A model generated the notes under the pieces. The model was not told the DNA's origin. It searched no databases and worked only from the letters and a program-made list of their open reading frames with translations. DNA of 51,371 nucleotides, taken from NCBI GenBank assembly GCA_019419545.1, contig DXZT01000006.1, positions 1 to 51,371 of the forward strand, in the 5' to 3' direction. The position numbers were made by a program, and so were the translations under genes. Shown here one piece after another: positions 31,835 to 39,828 of the stretch (position 1 is its first letter; every line of letters starts with the position of its first letter). This DNA is from Collinsella sp. GTDB taxonomy: Bacteria > Actinomycetota > Coriobacteriia > Coriobacteriales > Coriobacteriaceae.

Positions 31835-32830
31835 CTAGGCGCCGATCTCGGGCAGCTCGGGAACATTGGTGTCGCCCGTACGGTCGCCAATGCAGATCTG
31901 CCACAGCTCGGTCCAGGTGCCGTCATCCTCGATCTTCTTAAGGAAGTCGTTGACAAAGGCGACACCGTCGGAATCGAGCGGCAGGCCGATGCCGTAGGGC
32001 TCCTTGCTGCCGAAGGGCTTGCCGGCAATCTTGTACTTGCCGGGCTCGCGGACCAGGGCGCTCTGCTGCATGTTGTTGTCGATGACGTAGGCATCGACGC
32101 GGCCCTGCTGGAGTGCCTGACGTGCCTCCTCGTCGGTCTTGAACTCCTGCTGGCTGGCCTTGGGGGCGAACTCCTCCAGGATGGCGGGGCCGTTGGAGCC
32201 GGACTGGACGGCGACGTTCTTATCGGCTAGGTCGTCGACGCCCTTGATGTCGTCGTTATCGGCGAGCACCAGGATAGCCTGCTGGGTGTAGTAGTAGGGG
32301 CCGGCGAAGGAGACGAGCTTCTTGCGCTCGTCGGTGATGGTGTAGGTGGCAAAGACAGCGTCGACCTGGCCGTTCTGCAGGACGGACTCGCGCGTGTCCG
32401 AGGTCACCTGGGTGATCTCGATCTTGTTCTCGCCCAGAATGTAGTTGGACAGGAGCTGCGCGATGCCGGCATCGAAGCCACGGGTCTGACCGTCTTTCTC
32501 GTTGAGGAGGGAGAAGAGCGTGGAGGTCTGAACGCCACCGATCTTAAAGACGCCGGCGTCCTTGACGGCCGTGGCCCAGGTGCTGGCGGCGATGATATCG
32601 TCATCGGCCTTGGGGCCGTTGTCGACGAGCTTGTCGAATGCCTTGGCGTCGAGCGTGGTGGAAGCCTCGGTATCTTCGGAGCTCTTGGAGGAGCCAGCGG
32701 CGGAACCCTTGTCAGCCTCGGCGCTGGTGTCAGAGCAGCCGGCAAGACCAAGGCCGGCGACGGTTGCGAAGGTGGCGGCGACAAAGCCGCGGCGGTCGAG
32801 AACGACCTGCTGGGAGAGGTTCTTGCTCAT
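31835..32830 (-). CDS. Amino acid ABC transporter substrate-binding lipoprotein (GluB-like)
   Basis: A 331-aa lipoprotein. RRGFVAATFATVAG (13-26) and LAGC with C32 as lipidated cysteine form a twin-arginine-like lipoprotein signal. A Ser/Glu-rich spacer (33-60) precedes the binding domain. FDAGIAQLL and VDAVFATYTITDERKKLVSF are typical of the family-3 solute-binding proteins for glutamate/glutamine. The ATG follows AGGTG. It is the first gene of the importer operon. Confidence 0.93.
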   Translation of the reverse strand: MSKNLSQQVVLDRRGFVAATFATVAGLGLAGCSDTSAEADKGSAAGSSKSSEDTEASTTLDAKAFDKLVDNGPKADDDIIAASTWATAVKDAGVFKIGGVQTSTLFSLLNEKDGQTRGFDAGIAQLLSNYILGENKIEITQVTSDTRESVLQNGQVDAVFATYTITDERKKLVSFAGPYYYTQQAILVLADNDDIKGVDDLADKNVAVQSGSNGPAILEEFAPKASQQEFKTDEEARQALQQGRVDAYVIDNNMQQSALVREPGKYKIAGKPFGSKEPYGIGLPLDSDGVAFVNDFLKKIEDDGTWTELWQICIGDRTGDTNVPELPEIGA

Positions 32831-32945
32831 GGTAGAACACCTTTCTCAATAAAATCCCTAGCGGTTGAGTAGAGTTATACCCCATCCCGCTCAAATGGGT
32901 CAACACGAAATAACTCAGAAACATACTTGTCTTATAGGTTATTCT

Positions 32946-32991
32946 ACCTACCAAAAAGGGACAGGTCTATTTTGGTAGGTTTTATCTGGGA
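32946..32991 (+). repeat. Family B hairpin, copy 3
   Basis: CCTACCAAAA (32947-32956) and TTTTGGTAGG (32970-32979) are perfect complements. Compared with copy 2, G-C has become A-T on both arms, so pairing is preserved. GGGACAGGTCTA fills the loop and TTTTATCTGGG follows. Confidence 0.82.
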
Positions 32992-33136
32992 AAACGTCGG
33001 TTATTGCTGCTGAGACGGCGTTTCGCGGACGGCGTGGTCGCTCGCGGCGGTCGCTATAATGGCGGCAACGCGACGCATATATAAGTATGGAGATCGCGTA
33101 TGAACGGCTATTCGTTTTTCGCGCCGACCGTGACCT

Positions 33137-33178
33137 AAAACCACCAAAAAGGGGACAGGCACCTTTGTGGTGGTTTGG
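33137..33178 (+). repeat. Family B hairpin, copy 4
   Basis: AAACCACCA (33138-33146) and TGGTGGTTT (33168-33176) are perfect complements; the loop has GGGGACAGGCACC, close to the GGGACAGG of the other copies, and TGGTTTGGGCTGG follows. The arm sequence differs again while pairing is kept. Confidence 0.72.
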
Positions 33179-33208
33179 GCTGGTACGGCGGCCGGTCTCG
33201 TTGTTTTG

Positions 33209-33345
33209 TCTCAATCTGTAACATCTAGACGAGGAAATGGGTTCTTACTGTTACAGATCGAGATTTTATCCTTAGGGGGATTTGAATGTCTCGATCTGTA
33301 ACAGTTAGGCGGGAATTTGGACCATAGATGTTACAGATTGAGATA
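33209..33345. repeat. Two tandem hairpins with shared arms
   Basis: Unit one (33209-33265) starts TCTCAATCTGTAACA and ends TGTTACAGATCGAGA. Unit two (33289-33345) starts TCTCGATCTGTAACA and ends TGTTACAGATTGAGA. Arms pair within each unit with one wobble, and also between units (first with last) perfectly, so alternative folds are possible. Interiors differ. No coding frame or T-run accompanies them. Confidence 0.8.
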
Positions 33346-33362
33346 ATCGCGTCGCGAAAATA

Positions 33363-33396
33363 AAAACCTCCGCATGGGTGCTTCCCTTGCGGAGGT
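33363..33396 (-). terminator. Intrinsic terminator of dxs
   Basis: AACCTCCGCA (from 33365) pairs with TGCGGAGGTT (to 33397); on the minus strand TTTTTATTTT follows. T-rich sequence also follows on the plus strand, so it may work both ways. Confidence 0.9.
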
Positions 33397-33399
33397 TTT

Positions 33400-35181
33400 T
33401 TACTCGTTGAGTAGCCTTACGGCCTCGGCGGCCATGTTCTCGACCGTCATGCCGTTCTGAGCGAGCAGCTCGTTGGGGTCGTAGCGGTCGGGGAAGCCCT
33501 TGGCGATGCCGAAGGTGCGCGTGCGCACGGGCGTGCAGGCCAAGTAGCACGCGACGCGTTCGCCCCAACCGCCGTCCAAGATGCCGTCCTCGAGGGTGAC
33601 GACAACGCGATGCTCGGCGGCAAGGCTGTCGAGGAACTCGCGGTCAAGCTCGGTTGCAAAGCGAGGGTTGACGAGCGTGGCCTCGATACCGTATTCGGCT
33701 GCCAAGCGGTTTGCCACGCGCTCGCCCAGCTCAAAGAAATCGCCGAGCGCGAGCACGGCCACGTCGCGACCCTGACGCACCACGTTGTAGCGAACGGCGC
33801 CGTAATCGGCGTCCTCGGCAGGCGCCAAGTCGGGGCGGCTTACCAGGCTAATGCCCGGCACACGGATCGCTACGGGATGCTCGCGGTGGTCGAGCGACCA
33901 GCTCAGCATGGACAGATATTCCTCCATGCAGGCCGGCGCCAAGTAGTGCATGTTGGGAAGACCGCCCAGCATGGAAATATCAAAGAACGAGAGGTGCGTC
34001 TCGGATGTGGTGCCAAAGATCGACGCGCCAAATACCAAGATGGTTGCGGGGGCGTCGTTGAGGCACAGGTCGTGCCACAGTTCGTCGTAGGCGCGCTGCA
34101 AAAACGTGCCGTACACACCAAAGACTGGCTTGGCGCCCGAGCGCGCAAGCGCGGTGGCAAAGGTTACGGCATGCTCCTCGGCAATGCCCACATCGACGAA
34201 CTGCTTGCCTGCCGCGGCGCGAAGCTCGGGCGTAAAGCCCATGATGTAGGGCGTTGCGGCCGTGATGCCCACAACCTGCGGATCGCGCTCTATGGCAGCG
34301 CTCAGGGCCTCGCCCGTAATGTCGGCATAGGTGCGCGGCGCAGGCTCGCTCGGATGGCCCGGGCAGAGCTTGCGCCCAGTCGCCATGTCAAACGGACCTA
34401 CATGATGCCAGCGCTCGGGGTCGCTCTGGGCCGGCTCAAAGCCCTTGCCCTTCGCGGTGGAGACGTGCAGCACGATGGGATGATCGATATCGCGCAGTTC
34501 CTGCAGCACGTCGACTAGGGCCAACACATCGTTACCGGCGTCCAGATAGCGGTAGTCGAGCCCCATCGCGCGGAAAACGTTGCGCTCACAGGTGCCGTTG
34601 CTGGCGCGCAGCTCGGCCAGATTGCGATACAGGCCGCCATGGTTCTCGGCAATGGACTGGTCATTGTCATTGACGATGATGATCAGGTTGCTGTCGAGAT
34701 CGGCGGCATTGTTAAAGCCCTCAAACGCCAGACCGCCCGAAAGCGAACCGTCGCCAATGATGGTAATGACGTTGTAGCTGTCGCCCGCCAGGTCGCGCGC
34801 GTGGGCAAGGCCGCAGCCCAGGCTCACCGACGTGGAGGTATGGCCCATGGCGAACAGGTCGTGCTCGGACTCGTCGGGATTGGCAAAGCCAGAGGCCTCG
34901 CCGTAGCGTGCCGGGTCGATATAAGTGTACGCGCGCCCCGTCAGCGCCTTGTGGGCATAGGTCTGGTGTGACACGTCAAAGACAATTTTGTCGGTGGGGG
35001 AGTTAAACACGCGATGGAGCGCGACCGTAAGCTCAACGACGCCCAGGTTGGGGGCAACGTGCCCGCCGACGGCGGCGGAGCTTTCGAGGATGGCGTGGCG
35101 GATCTCGCCGCAGAGCAGCGGAAGCTCGGCGCGATCGAGAGCCTTGACGTCCTCGGGCGTTGTCGTTTGCGTAAGCAGCAT
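33400..35181 (-). CDS. dxs: 1-deoxy-D-xylulose-5-phosphate synthase
   Basis: A 593-aa thiamine diphosphate enzyme that joins pyruvate and glyceraldehyde 3-phosphate, the first step of the MEP route to isoprenoids. The early histidine motif FDVSHQTYAHKALTG, the thiamine site GDGSLSGGLAFEGFNNA with NDNDQSI, the second-domain DVGIAEEHAVTFA (catalytic Glu), and the C-terminal transketolase region are all in order. It is about 30 residues shorter than common enzymes, mostly in the loop between the first and second domain. The start at 35181 is the first family-like position. It stands alone with its own terminator. Confidence 0.93.
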   Translation of the reverse strand: MLLTQTTTPEDVKALDRAELPLLCGEIRHAILESSAAVGGHVAPNLGVVELTVALHRVFNSPTDKIVFDVSHQTYAHKALTGRAYTYIDPARYGEASGFANPDESEHDLFAMGHTSTSVSLGCGLAHARDLAGDSYNVITIIGDGSLSGGLAFEGFNNAADLDSNLIIIVNDNDQSIAENHGGLYRNLAELRASNGTCERNVFRAMGLDYRYLDAGNDVLALVDVLQELRDIDHPIVLHVSTAKGKGFEPAQSDPERWHHVGPFDMATGRKLCPGHPSEPAPRTYADITGEALSAAIERDPQVVGITAATPYIMGFTPELRAAAGKQFVDVGIAEEHAVTFATALARSGAKPVFGVYGTFLQRAYDELWHDLCLNDAPATILVFGASIFGTTSETHLSFFDISMLGGLPNMHYLAPACMEEYLSMLSWSLDHREHPVAIRVPGISLVSRPDLAPAEDADYGAVRYNVVRQGRDVAVLALGDFFELGERVANRLAAEYGIEATLVNPRFATELDREFLDSLAAEHRVVVTLEDGILDGGWGERVACYLACTPVRTRTFGIAKGFPDRYDPNELLAQNGMTVENMAAEAVRLLNE

Positions 35182-35409
35182 CGTTGTGGGTTACTCCATG
35201 CGAATCGTGCGCCGGCACTCCCTCGGCCGGCACAATTGCACAAGACAGTCTCGCACATTTTGGCGTTTGATATGTGACGGCGGCGCGGTAATTCGCCAAC
35301 TGGTGGGGCAAAACGTTTTGTCCGATGCCATACTGGTAGATTCGATGATGATTTTATTCATTGCGTGCAGGCCGCGGCTTGCCGCCGAGCGCCGCCGGAA
35401 GGAGGCCGC

Positions 35410-35946
35410 ATGTCCGATACCGTTCGTGCCGAGAAAATCGCGTGCGAAGTAGACCATGCTGCCCGTCAACTGGCACAGGCGGGCCGTCTGGACCTGACGC
35501 GCGAGTTTATCCAGCATGGCGATGTGACGGTGTATACGCATGTGACCTCGGTGGCGCGGGCAAGTCTGTCCTTTGCCGAGCGCCTGGGCCGTGTTGGCAT
35601 TTCGGTCGACCGTGCCTCGCTGCTGCGCGGGGCCCTGTTACACGATTACTTTCTCTACGATTGGCATGACCCCGACCCGAGCCATCGACTGCACGGATTT
35701 CGGCATCCGTTTTTTGCCCTGGCGCGTGCGGAGGAAGATTTTGAGCTGACGTCTCGTGAACGGAATATTATCGTGCGCCATATGTTTCCGCTGGTGCCGG
35801 TGCCGCCGACGTGTCGTGAGGCATGGATTGTGTGTCTGGCAGATAAATGGTGCGCGCTGCGCGAGACGGTCGCCGGCCGCCTGCCGCGCAAGGACGAGGC
35901 GGACGATGGCGTGAGTAAAGCATCGAGCGAAAAGAGGAGAGGGTAG
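35410..35946 (+). CDS. HD-domain phosphohydrolase-like protein
   Basis: A 178-aa protein. H44, LLHDYFLYDW (H78-D79) and LADKWCALRE (D145) match the metal-binding positions of the HD fold, whose members hydrolyse phosphate esters of nucleotides. HGFRHPFFALARAEEDF is typical of small HD proteins in Firmicutes and Coriobacteria that sit next to CmpB-like membrane proteins. The start at 35410 follows AAGGAGG. The next gene begins 3 bases later, so the two form an operon. The substrate is unknown. Confidence 0.85.
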   Translation: MSDTVRAEKIACEVDHAARQLAQAGRLDLTREFIQHGDVTVYTHVTSVARASLSFAERLGRVGISVDRASLLRGALLHDYFLYDWHDPDPSHRLHGFRHPFFALARAEEDFELTSRERNIIVRHMFPLVPVPPTCREAWIVCLADKWCALRETVAGRLPRKDEADDGVSKASSEKRRG

Positions 35947-35949
35947 ACG

Positions 35950-36969
35950 GTGGGGACCGCGATCGACATGGCATTTGACGGCGCGACGCTTGCCGCCTGC
36001 CCGCTCTCGGCGCTGGTACTCTCGTTTGCCTTCTACGGTTTTTGCGGCTGGGTATGGGAGTCGACAGTCTGCGCCATGCTCAACCACGGACGCTTTGCCA
36101 ACAGCGGCTTTTTGCTAGGGCCGTGTTGTCCCATCTACGGTGCGGGCGGCATCGCGTGCTGGTTGCTGCTGCGTGGAATCCCAGACGCCTCGAGCCAGTT
36201 TGTCGCTGCCGCGCTCGTATGCAGCGTGATCGAATATAGCGTGGGCGTGCTGTTGGAAAAAACGACGGGTGCCCGGTTTTGGGATTACTCGCATTTGCCG
36301 TTTAACCTGCACGGACGCATCTGCCTGTACTGGGCCTGCGCGTTTGGCTTGGGTGCGTTGTGTATTTGCCGTTTAGTGGAGCCGGCATTGCTGGGGCTGC
36401 TTGGCCATCTGCCGGTGCTGATTGTGCGGCTGTCCGCCTTTATCGTCGCGGTCGCGATGATGGTCGATGCGGTGTGCTCGTTGGCCAGCTGGCGGCGTCT
36501 GTCCGATCAGCTTGAGCGTGTGCGTGCCGACCTTGCCGACCGCATCAATGAGTCGCTTGCCGACGCCTCCGACTCTATGCTCGAACGTATTCCCGATTCG
36601 GCGATCGACTCGGTGGCGCAGACGCATATCCGCGGTCGCGCCGTTAACGCTTGGCTGGCCGAGCTGGGCGACGCGGCGCTCGATGCCCTGCGCGAGAAGG
36701 CTTCGATGCCGACGTTTATCTCGGATGGTGCTCGCGGCCTGGCGCTCGCTGCCCGCCGCGTGGCCGATGCCGCGCCGAGCGTGCCCCGTCCGTCGCTCAC
36801 CCGTCTCCGTACCGGCAAGCGCATGAGCCGTCCGGTGCCGAGCGTGTCACTCAGCCGCCGCGACCTACGCTTCTTTAACGCCTTCCCGCGTCTGCGCATC
36901 AATCGCTACGAAGGTGTCATCCGAGCAACTAATCTCCGCGACCGCGCCCACGAGCTGTTTCGGCGCTAG
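35950..36969 (+). CDS. CmpB-like (PF06541) membrane protein
   Basis: A 339-aa protein. The first 190 residues contain five to six hydrophobic helices with FYGFCGWVWES and NSGFLLGPCCPIYGAGG, signatures of the family called putative ABC transporter type IV/CmpB. The name is historical, and no transport activity is proven. The C-terminal 150 residues are basic and partly helical, and should lie in the cytosol. The GTG start follows GGAGAGGG; ATG at 35968 is possible. It is co-transcribed with the HD protein, suggesting a shared task at the membrane. Confidence 0.82.
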   Translation: MGTAIDMAFDGATLAACPLSALVLSFAFYGFCGWVWESTVCAMLNHGRFANSGFLLGPCCPIYGAGGIACWLLLRGIPDASSQFVAAALVCSVIEYSVGVLLEKTTGARFWDYSHLPFNLHGRICLYWACAFGLGALCICRLVEPALLGLLGHLPVLIVRLSAFIVAVAMMVDAVCSLASWRRLSDQLERVRADLADRINESLADASDSMLERIPDSAIDSVAQTHIRGRAVNAWLAELGDAALDALREKASMPTFISDGARGLALAARRVADAAPSVPRPSLTRLRTGKRMSRPVPSVSLSRRDLRFFNAFPRLRINRYEGVIRATNLRDRAHELFRR

Positions 36970-37167
36970 CCGGGGCGGGCACGCTCACGGCCCCCTTGCT
37001 CGCGTATTTCCCGTTCGTTTCGCGCCCGTTGCCGTGCCGTTTCCAAGATTGCGGCACCGTTTCCATTCGACAACGCAGCGTTTAACAGCGCCGTATCTGG
37101 TCTACACCAGTTGCCCCTCGGCCGCATTATGGGCGCCGACAACGTTCATGCGACCAAGGGGGAGCGA

Positions 37168-38445
37168 ATGTACGATACGGGATCGACAACGTTTATGCTC
37201 ATCTGCACCATGCTCGTGTTTTTAATGACACCGGGTCTGGCGTTTTTCTATGGCGGCCTGTCCAGGCGCAAAAATGTCATCAACACCATGCTTATGTGCT
37301 TTGGCGCCATTGGCCTGGTTGGTGTGCTGTGGATTGTTGCCGGCTGGTCGCTGGCCTACGGTGGCGACGGTTCTAGCCCGTTTATTGGCGGCTTTGACCA
37401 GCTGCTGTGCCTGCCGGTGCTCAACCAGGTGCTGCAGGCGGCCGAGGGCAATGCTGCGGATGGTGCCGTCTACCCTCAGATCATCAACATTGCCTTCCAG
37501 ATGGCGTTTGCCATGATCACCGCCGCTATCGTTACGGGCAGTCTGGCAGGCCGCGTTATGTTTGGTGCCATGACGGCCTTCCTGGGCATTTGGCTGCTCG
37601 TGGTCTATGCGCCGCTCGCCCACATGGTTTGGGGCGGCGATGGTTCCTTTATCGGCGACATCATCGGCGCGCTCGACTTTGCCGGCGGCGACGTGGTACA
37701 CATTTCGTCCGGTCTCACGGGCCTGATTCTCTGCTTAATGCTCGGCCGTCGTCGCGGCTTTGGCATGGTGAGCTACCGTCCGCATAACGTGCCGTTTGTG
37801 GCGCTGGGCGCCGGTCTACTTTGGTTTGGTTGGTTTGGCTTTAACGGCGGCAGCGAGTTTAAGGCCGACGCCGTGGCGGCACTCGCCATCCTCAACACCG
37901 TGACGGCCAGCGCGGCGGGCATGGTCTCGTGGCTTGTCGTCGAGCGCGTGCACACCGGTCGTCCCACGCTGGTGGGTGCCAGCACCGGTCTGGTTGCGGG
38001 CCTTGTGGTGGTTACGCCGGATGCGGGCTTTGTCGAGCCGTGGGCGGCGCTGGTCATGGGCCTGATCGTATCGCCCGTCTGCTACCTGGCCATCAGCCAC
38101 CTTAAGACCAAGTTCCGCTACGACGATGCGCTCGACGCGTTCGGTTGCCACGGTATCGGCGGCATCTTGGGCGGTGTGCTCACGGGCCTGTTCTGCGTGC
38201 CGGAGCTCTCGCGGACCGGTAAGGGCGGCCTGTTCTACACGGGCGACGTGTCGCTGCTTGTCTCGCAGGTTCTGGGCATTGTGGTGACGGTCGTTATTGT
38301 GCTGGTGCTCGACTTGGTGATCGCCGCGGTGGTCAAGGCGCTGTTCCACGGTAGCCTGCGCGTGGACGAGGCCGACGAGGCGCTGGGTCTGGATGCGAGT
38401 CAGCACGGCGAGAGCGCCTATCCTTCTTTCTGCGGACTCGATTAG
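37168..38445 (+). CDS. amt: Ammonium transporter Amt
   Basis: A 425-aa membrane channel of the Amt/Rh family with about eleven helices that brings in ammonium. FFYGGLSRRKNVINTM near the N-terminus and the pore twin histidines in VVHISSGLTG and FGCHGIGGILGG are present, as is the Asp of ALDFAGGD. The start at 37168 follows GGGGGAG; a longer frame from 37111 lacks homology. A PII protein gene follows about 200 bases on, the classic pairing in which PII plugs Amt when nitrogen is plentiful. Two copies of CCGTTTCCA in the upstream region could be regulatory. Confidence 0.95.
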   Translation: MYDTGSTTFMLICTMLVFLMTPGLAFFYGGLSRRKNVINTMLMCFGAIGLVGVLWIVAGWSLAYGGDGSSPFIGGFDQLLCLPVLNQVLQAAEGNAADGAVYPQIINIAFQMAFAMITAAIVTGSLAGRVMFGAMTAFLGIWLLVVYAPLAHMVWGGDGSFIGDIIGALDFAGGDVVHISSGLTGLILCLMLGRRRGFGMVSYRPHNVPFVALGAGLLWFGWFGFNGGSEFKADAVAALAILNTVTASAAGMVSWLVVERVHTGRPTLVGASTGLVAGLVVVTPDAGFVEPWAALVMGLIVSPVCYLAISHLKTKFRYDDALDAFGCHGIGGILGGVLTGLFCVPELSRTGKGGLFYTGDVSLLVSQVLGIVVTVVIVLVLDLVIAAVVKALFHGSLRVDEADEALGLDASQHGESAYPSFCGLD

Positions 38446-38548
38446 CAGCTTCCCCAAGCACCGCACCTTGCCGTTCAATCGTCGCTCACGTACTTAAGTA
38501 CGCTTCGCTCCTCTTTCACGGCAATCTGCGGCACTTGGGAAACCTGCT
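38445..38548. repeat. Family C nested hairpin, copy 2
   Basis: Stepwise stems AGCAG/CTGCT, CCGCA/TGCGG and TTGCCGT/ACGGCAA close on the palindrome GTACTTAAGTAC. On the minus strand GTGAAAGAGGAG and CGACGATTGAACG flank the tip, as in the copy at 18211 where every stem differs. It lies between amt and the PII gene and could separate or fine-tune their transcription. The arm GCGGCACTTGGGAAACCTGC (38528-38547) is repeated imperfectly at 38590-38610. Confidence 0.78.
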
Positions 38549-38652
38549 AAGACCAGTCAGTTGAACTTTTTGATTTCTGAGGTTGGTTTGCGGCACCTGG
38601 GAAACCCGCGTCTCATGTAAAGGGATACGTTGATTTTTGAGAGGAATTCATT

Positions 38653-38991
38653 ATGAAAAAGATCACGGCTATCGTGCGCCAGGAGAAGCTTGAGGTTCTC
38701 AAAGATGCGCTGTTTGCTGCTGATGTTCGCGGCATGACTATCAACCAGGTGCAGGGCTGCGGTGCACAGCATGGCTGGAAGGAATACGTTCGCGGCAACG
38801 AACTGCTCGTCAATACCATCCCCAAGGTGCAGTTCACCCTCATCTGCGCTGATGAGCACGTTGACGGAATTGTCGACATCATCTGCAACGCTGCTCGCAC
38901 CGGTGCCGTTGGAGACGGCAAGATTTGGGTCGAGCCGGTCGAAGAGGTCATCCGCATACGCACCGGCGAACACGGCCCCGCCGCGGTGTAG
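38653..38991 (+). CDS. PII nitrogen regulatory protein (GlnB/GlnK) lacking Tyr51
   Basis: A 112-aa PII signalling protein that senses ATP/ADP and 2-oxoglutarate and controls Amt. MKKITAIVRQEKLEVLKDAL and NTIPKVQFTLICADE match the family. The T-loop reads GAQHGWKEYVRGNELLV; by alignment position 51 is Leu and not the Tyr that is uridylylated or adenylylated in other bacteria, and Tyr46 is also missing. Regulation is thus probably by ligand only. GAGAGGA precedes the ATG. It lies downstream of amt, separated by the family C element. Confidence 0.92.
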   Translation: MKKITAIVRQEKLEVLKDALFAADVRGMTINQVQGCGAQHGWKEYVRGNELLVNTIPKVQFTLICADEHVDGIVDIICNAARTGAVGDGKIWVEPVEEVIRIRTGEHGPAAV

Positions 38992-39065
38992 AATCGACTG
39001 CCTGCCATCCGCAACGTTAAAATACTGCAATGAGGCACAAGACTTGCGTTGCGGATGGACAGATT

Positions 39066-39728
39066 ATGGGGCGTAATAAATATCCCGAGGAGACGGTCGC
39101 GAAGATTCTCGACGCGGCACTGGAGCTATTCTGCGCACAGGGTTATGAGGGGACGAGTATTCAAGATATCGTTGACCGTCTCGACGGCATGACCAAGGGC
39201 GCTGTCTATCATCACTTCAAGAGCAAAGAAGAGATTTTCAACGCCGCGTTTGATCGGGCGATGACTCCGATTGTTGAGCACCGCCGCTCGATGCTTGGCG
39301 TCGGTAATATGACCGGAGCCCAAAAGCTCAAGCGACTGTACGCTCCCGAGTCCGTTGTTCCACAAATTGAGCTATGGGCACGTATGCGTCCTGCAGCAGA
39401 TCCGGTAAAAAGCTCGCGCCTACTGGCGATGCAGTACCAGGGCTCATTTGACGAGTCGGCCGATGGCTGTCTCTTGCCAGTGATCGAGGAGGGCATCGCC
39501 GACGGCTCCATTGCGTGCGAATGCCCGCGCGAAGCGGCGGAGGCCGTATCGTTGTTGGCGAATCTTTGGCTGCTGCCATTGTTTCGTCCGCTCGAGCCCA
39601 AGGAGCGAATGCTCGCTCGCGCACAATGTTTGGCGCAGATGGCTGCCGCGGTGGGACTCGATTTGGGGGAAGAAGTGCTTCAGACAACGGCGCAGATTTG
39701 GGACGTATGGGACCGCGCCGGGTGGTAA
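39066..39728 (+). CDS. TetR/AcrR family repressor
   Basis: A 220-aa regulator. The N-terminal HTH is ILDAALELFCAQGYEGTSIQ with KGAVYHHFKSKEEIF as recognition helix; the rest is a ligand-binding helical domain. The start at 39066 is preferred by family length, with ATG 39030 as alternative. Two inverted repeats between this gene and the MFS gene (39732 and 39797) should be its operators, so it likely represses the downstream exporter and responds to a drug or metabolite. Confidence 0.9.
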   Translation: MGRNKYPEETVAKILDAALELFCAQGYEGTSIQDIVDRLDGMTKGAVYHHFKSKEEIFNAAFDRAMTPIVEHRRSMLGVGNMTGAQKLKRLYAPESVVPQIELWARMRPAADPVKSSRLLAMQYQGSFDESADGCLLPVIEEGIADGSIACECPREAAEAVSLLANLWLLPLFRPLEPKERMLARAQCLAQMAAAVGLDLGEEVLQTTAQIWDVWDRAGW

Positions 39729-39731
39729 TAT

Positions 39732-39813
39732 AGATACCAACGGTATGTAATTGATTTGTGAGGGTAGCCACGGTTGCCCTTTTCAAGTCATTAAATACAT
39801 ACTAGTGGTATGT
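39732..39813. promoter_or_regulatory. Two operators before the MFS gene
   Basis: AGATACCAACGGTATGT (39732-39748) and ACATACTAGTGGTATGT (39797-39813) are related inverted repeats 65 bases apart. The second has perfect 8-bp arms, ATACATAC and GTATGTAT. They flank the space where the MFS promoter should lie and suit a TetR dimer at each site. Confidence 0.75.
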
Positions 39814-39828
39814 ATAGGGGGTGGGCTT

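Larger units (their letters stand above)
32831..33399. other. 569-base intergenic region rich in hairpins
   Basis: No gene is supported. It holds the promoter of the importer operon at the left, two family B hairpins (32947-32990 and 33137-33178), two tandem hairpins (33209-33345) and the dxs terminator. Between these the sequence shows nothing I recognise. Such a density of palindromes in one gap suggests a preferred site for these elements. Confidence 0.6.

Noticed and set aside
17092..33178. Family B hairpins as ordinary terminators only
   Set aside because: Copies 2 and 3 lie upstream of minus-strand genes, and copy 1 is followed by a separate strong terminator; the shared loop and arm covariation need another explanation.
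38556..39030. Minus-strand frames opposite the PII gene
   Set aside because: Shadow frames of a conserved PII sequence.
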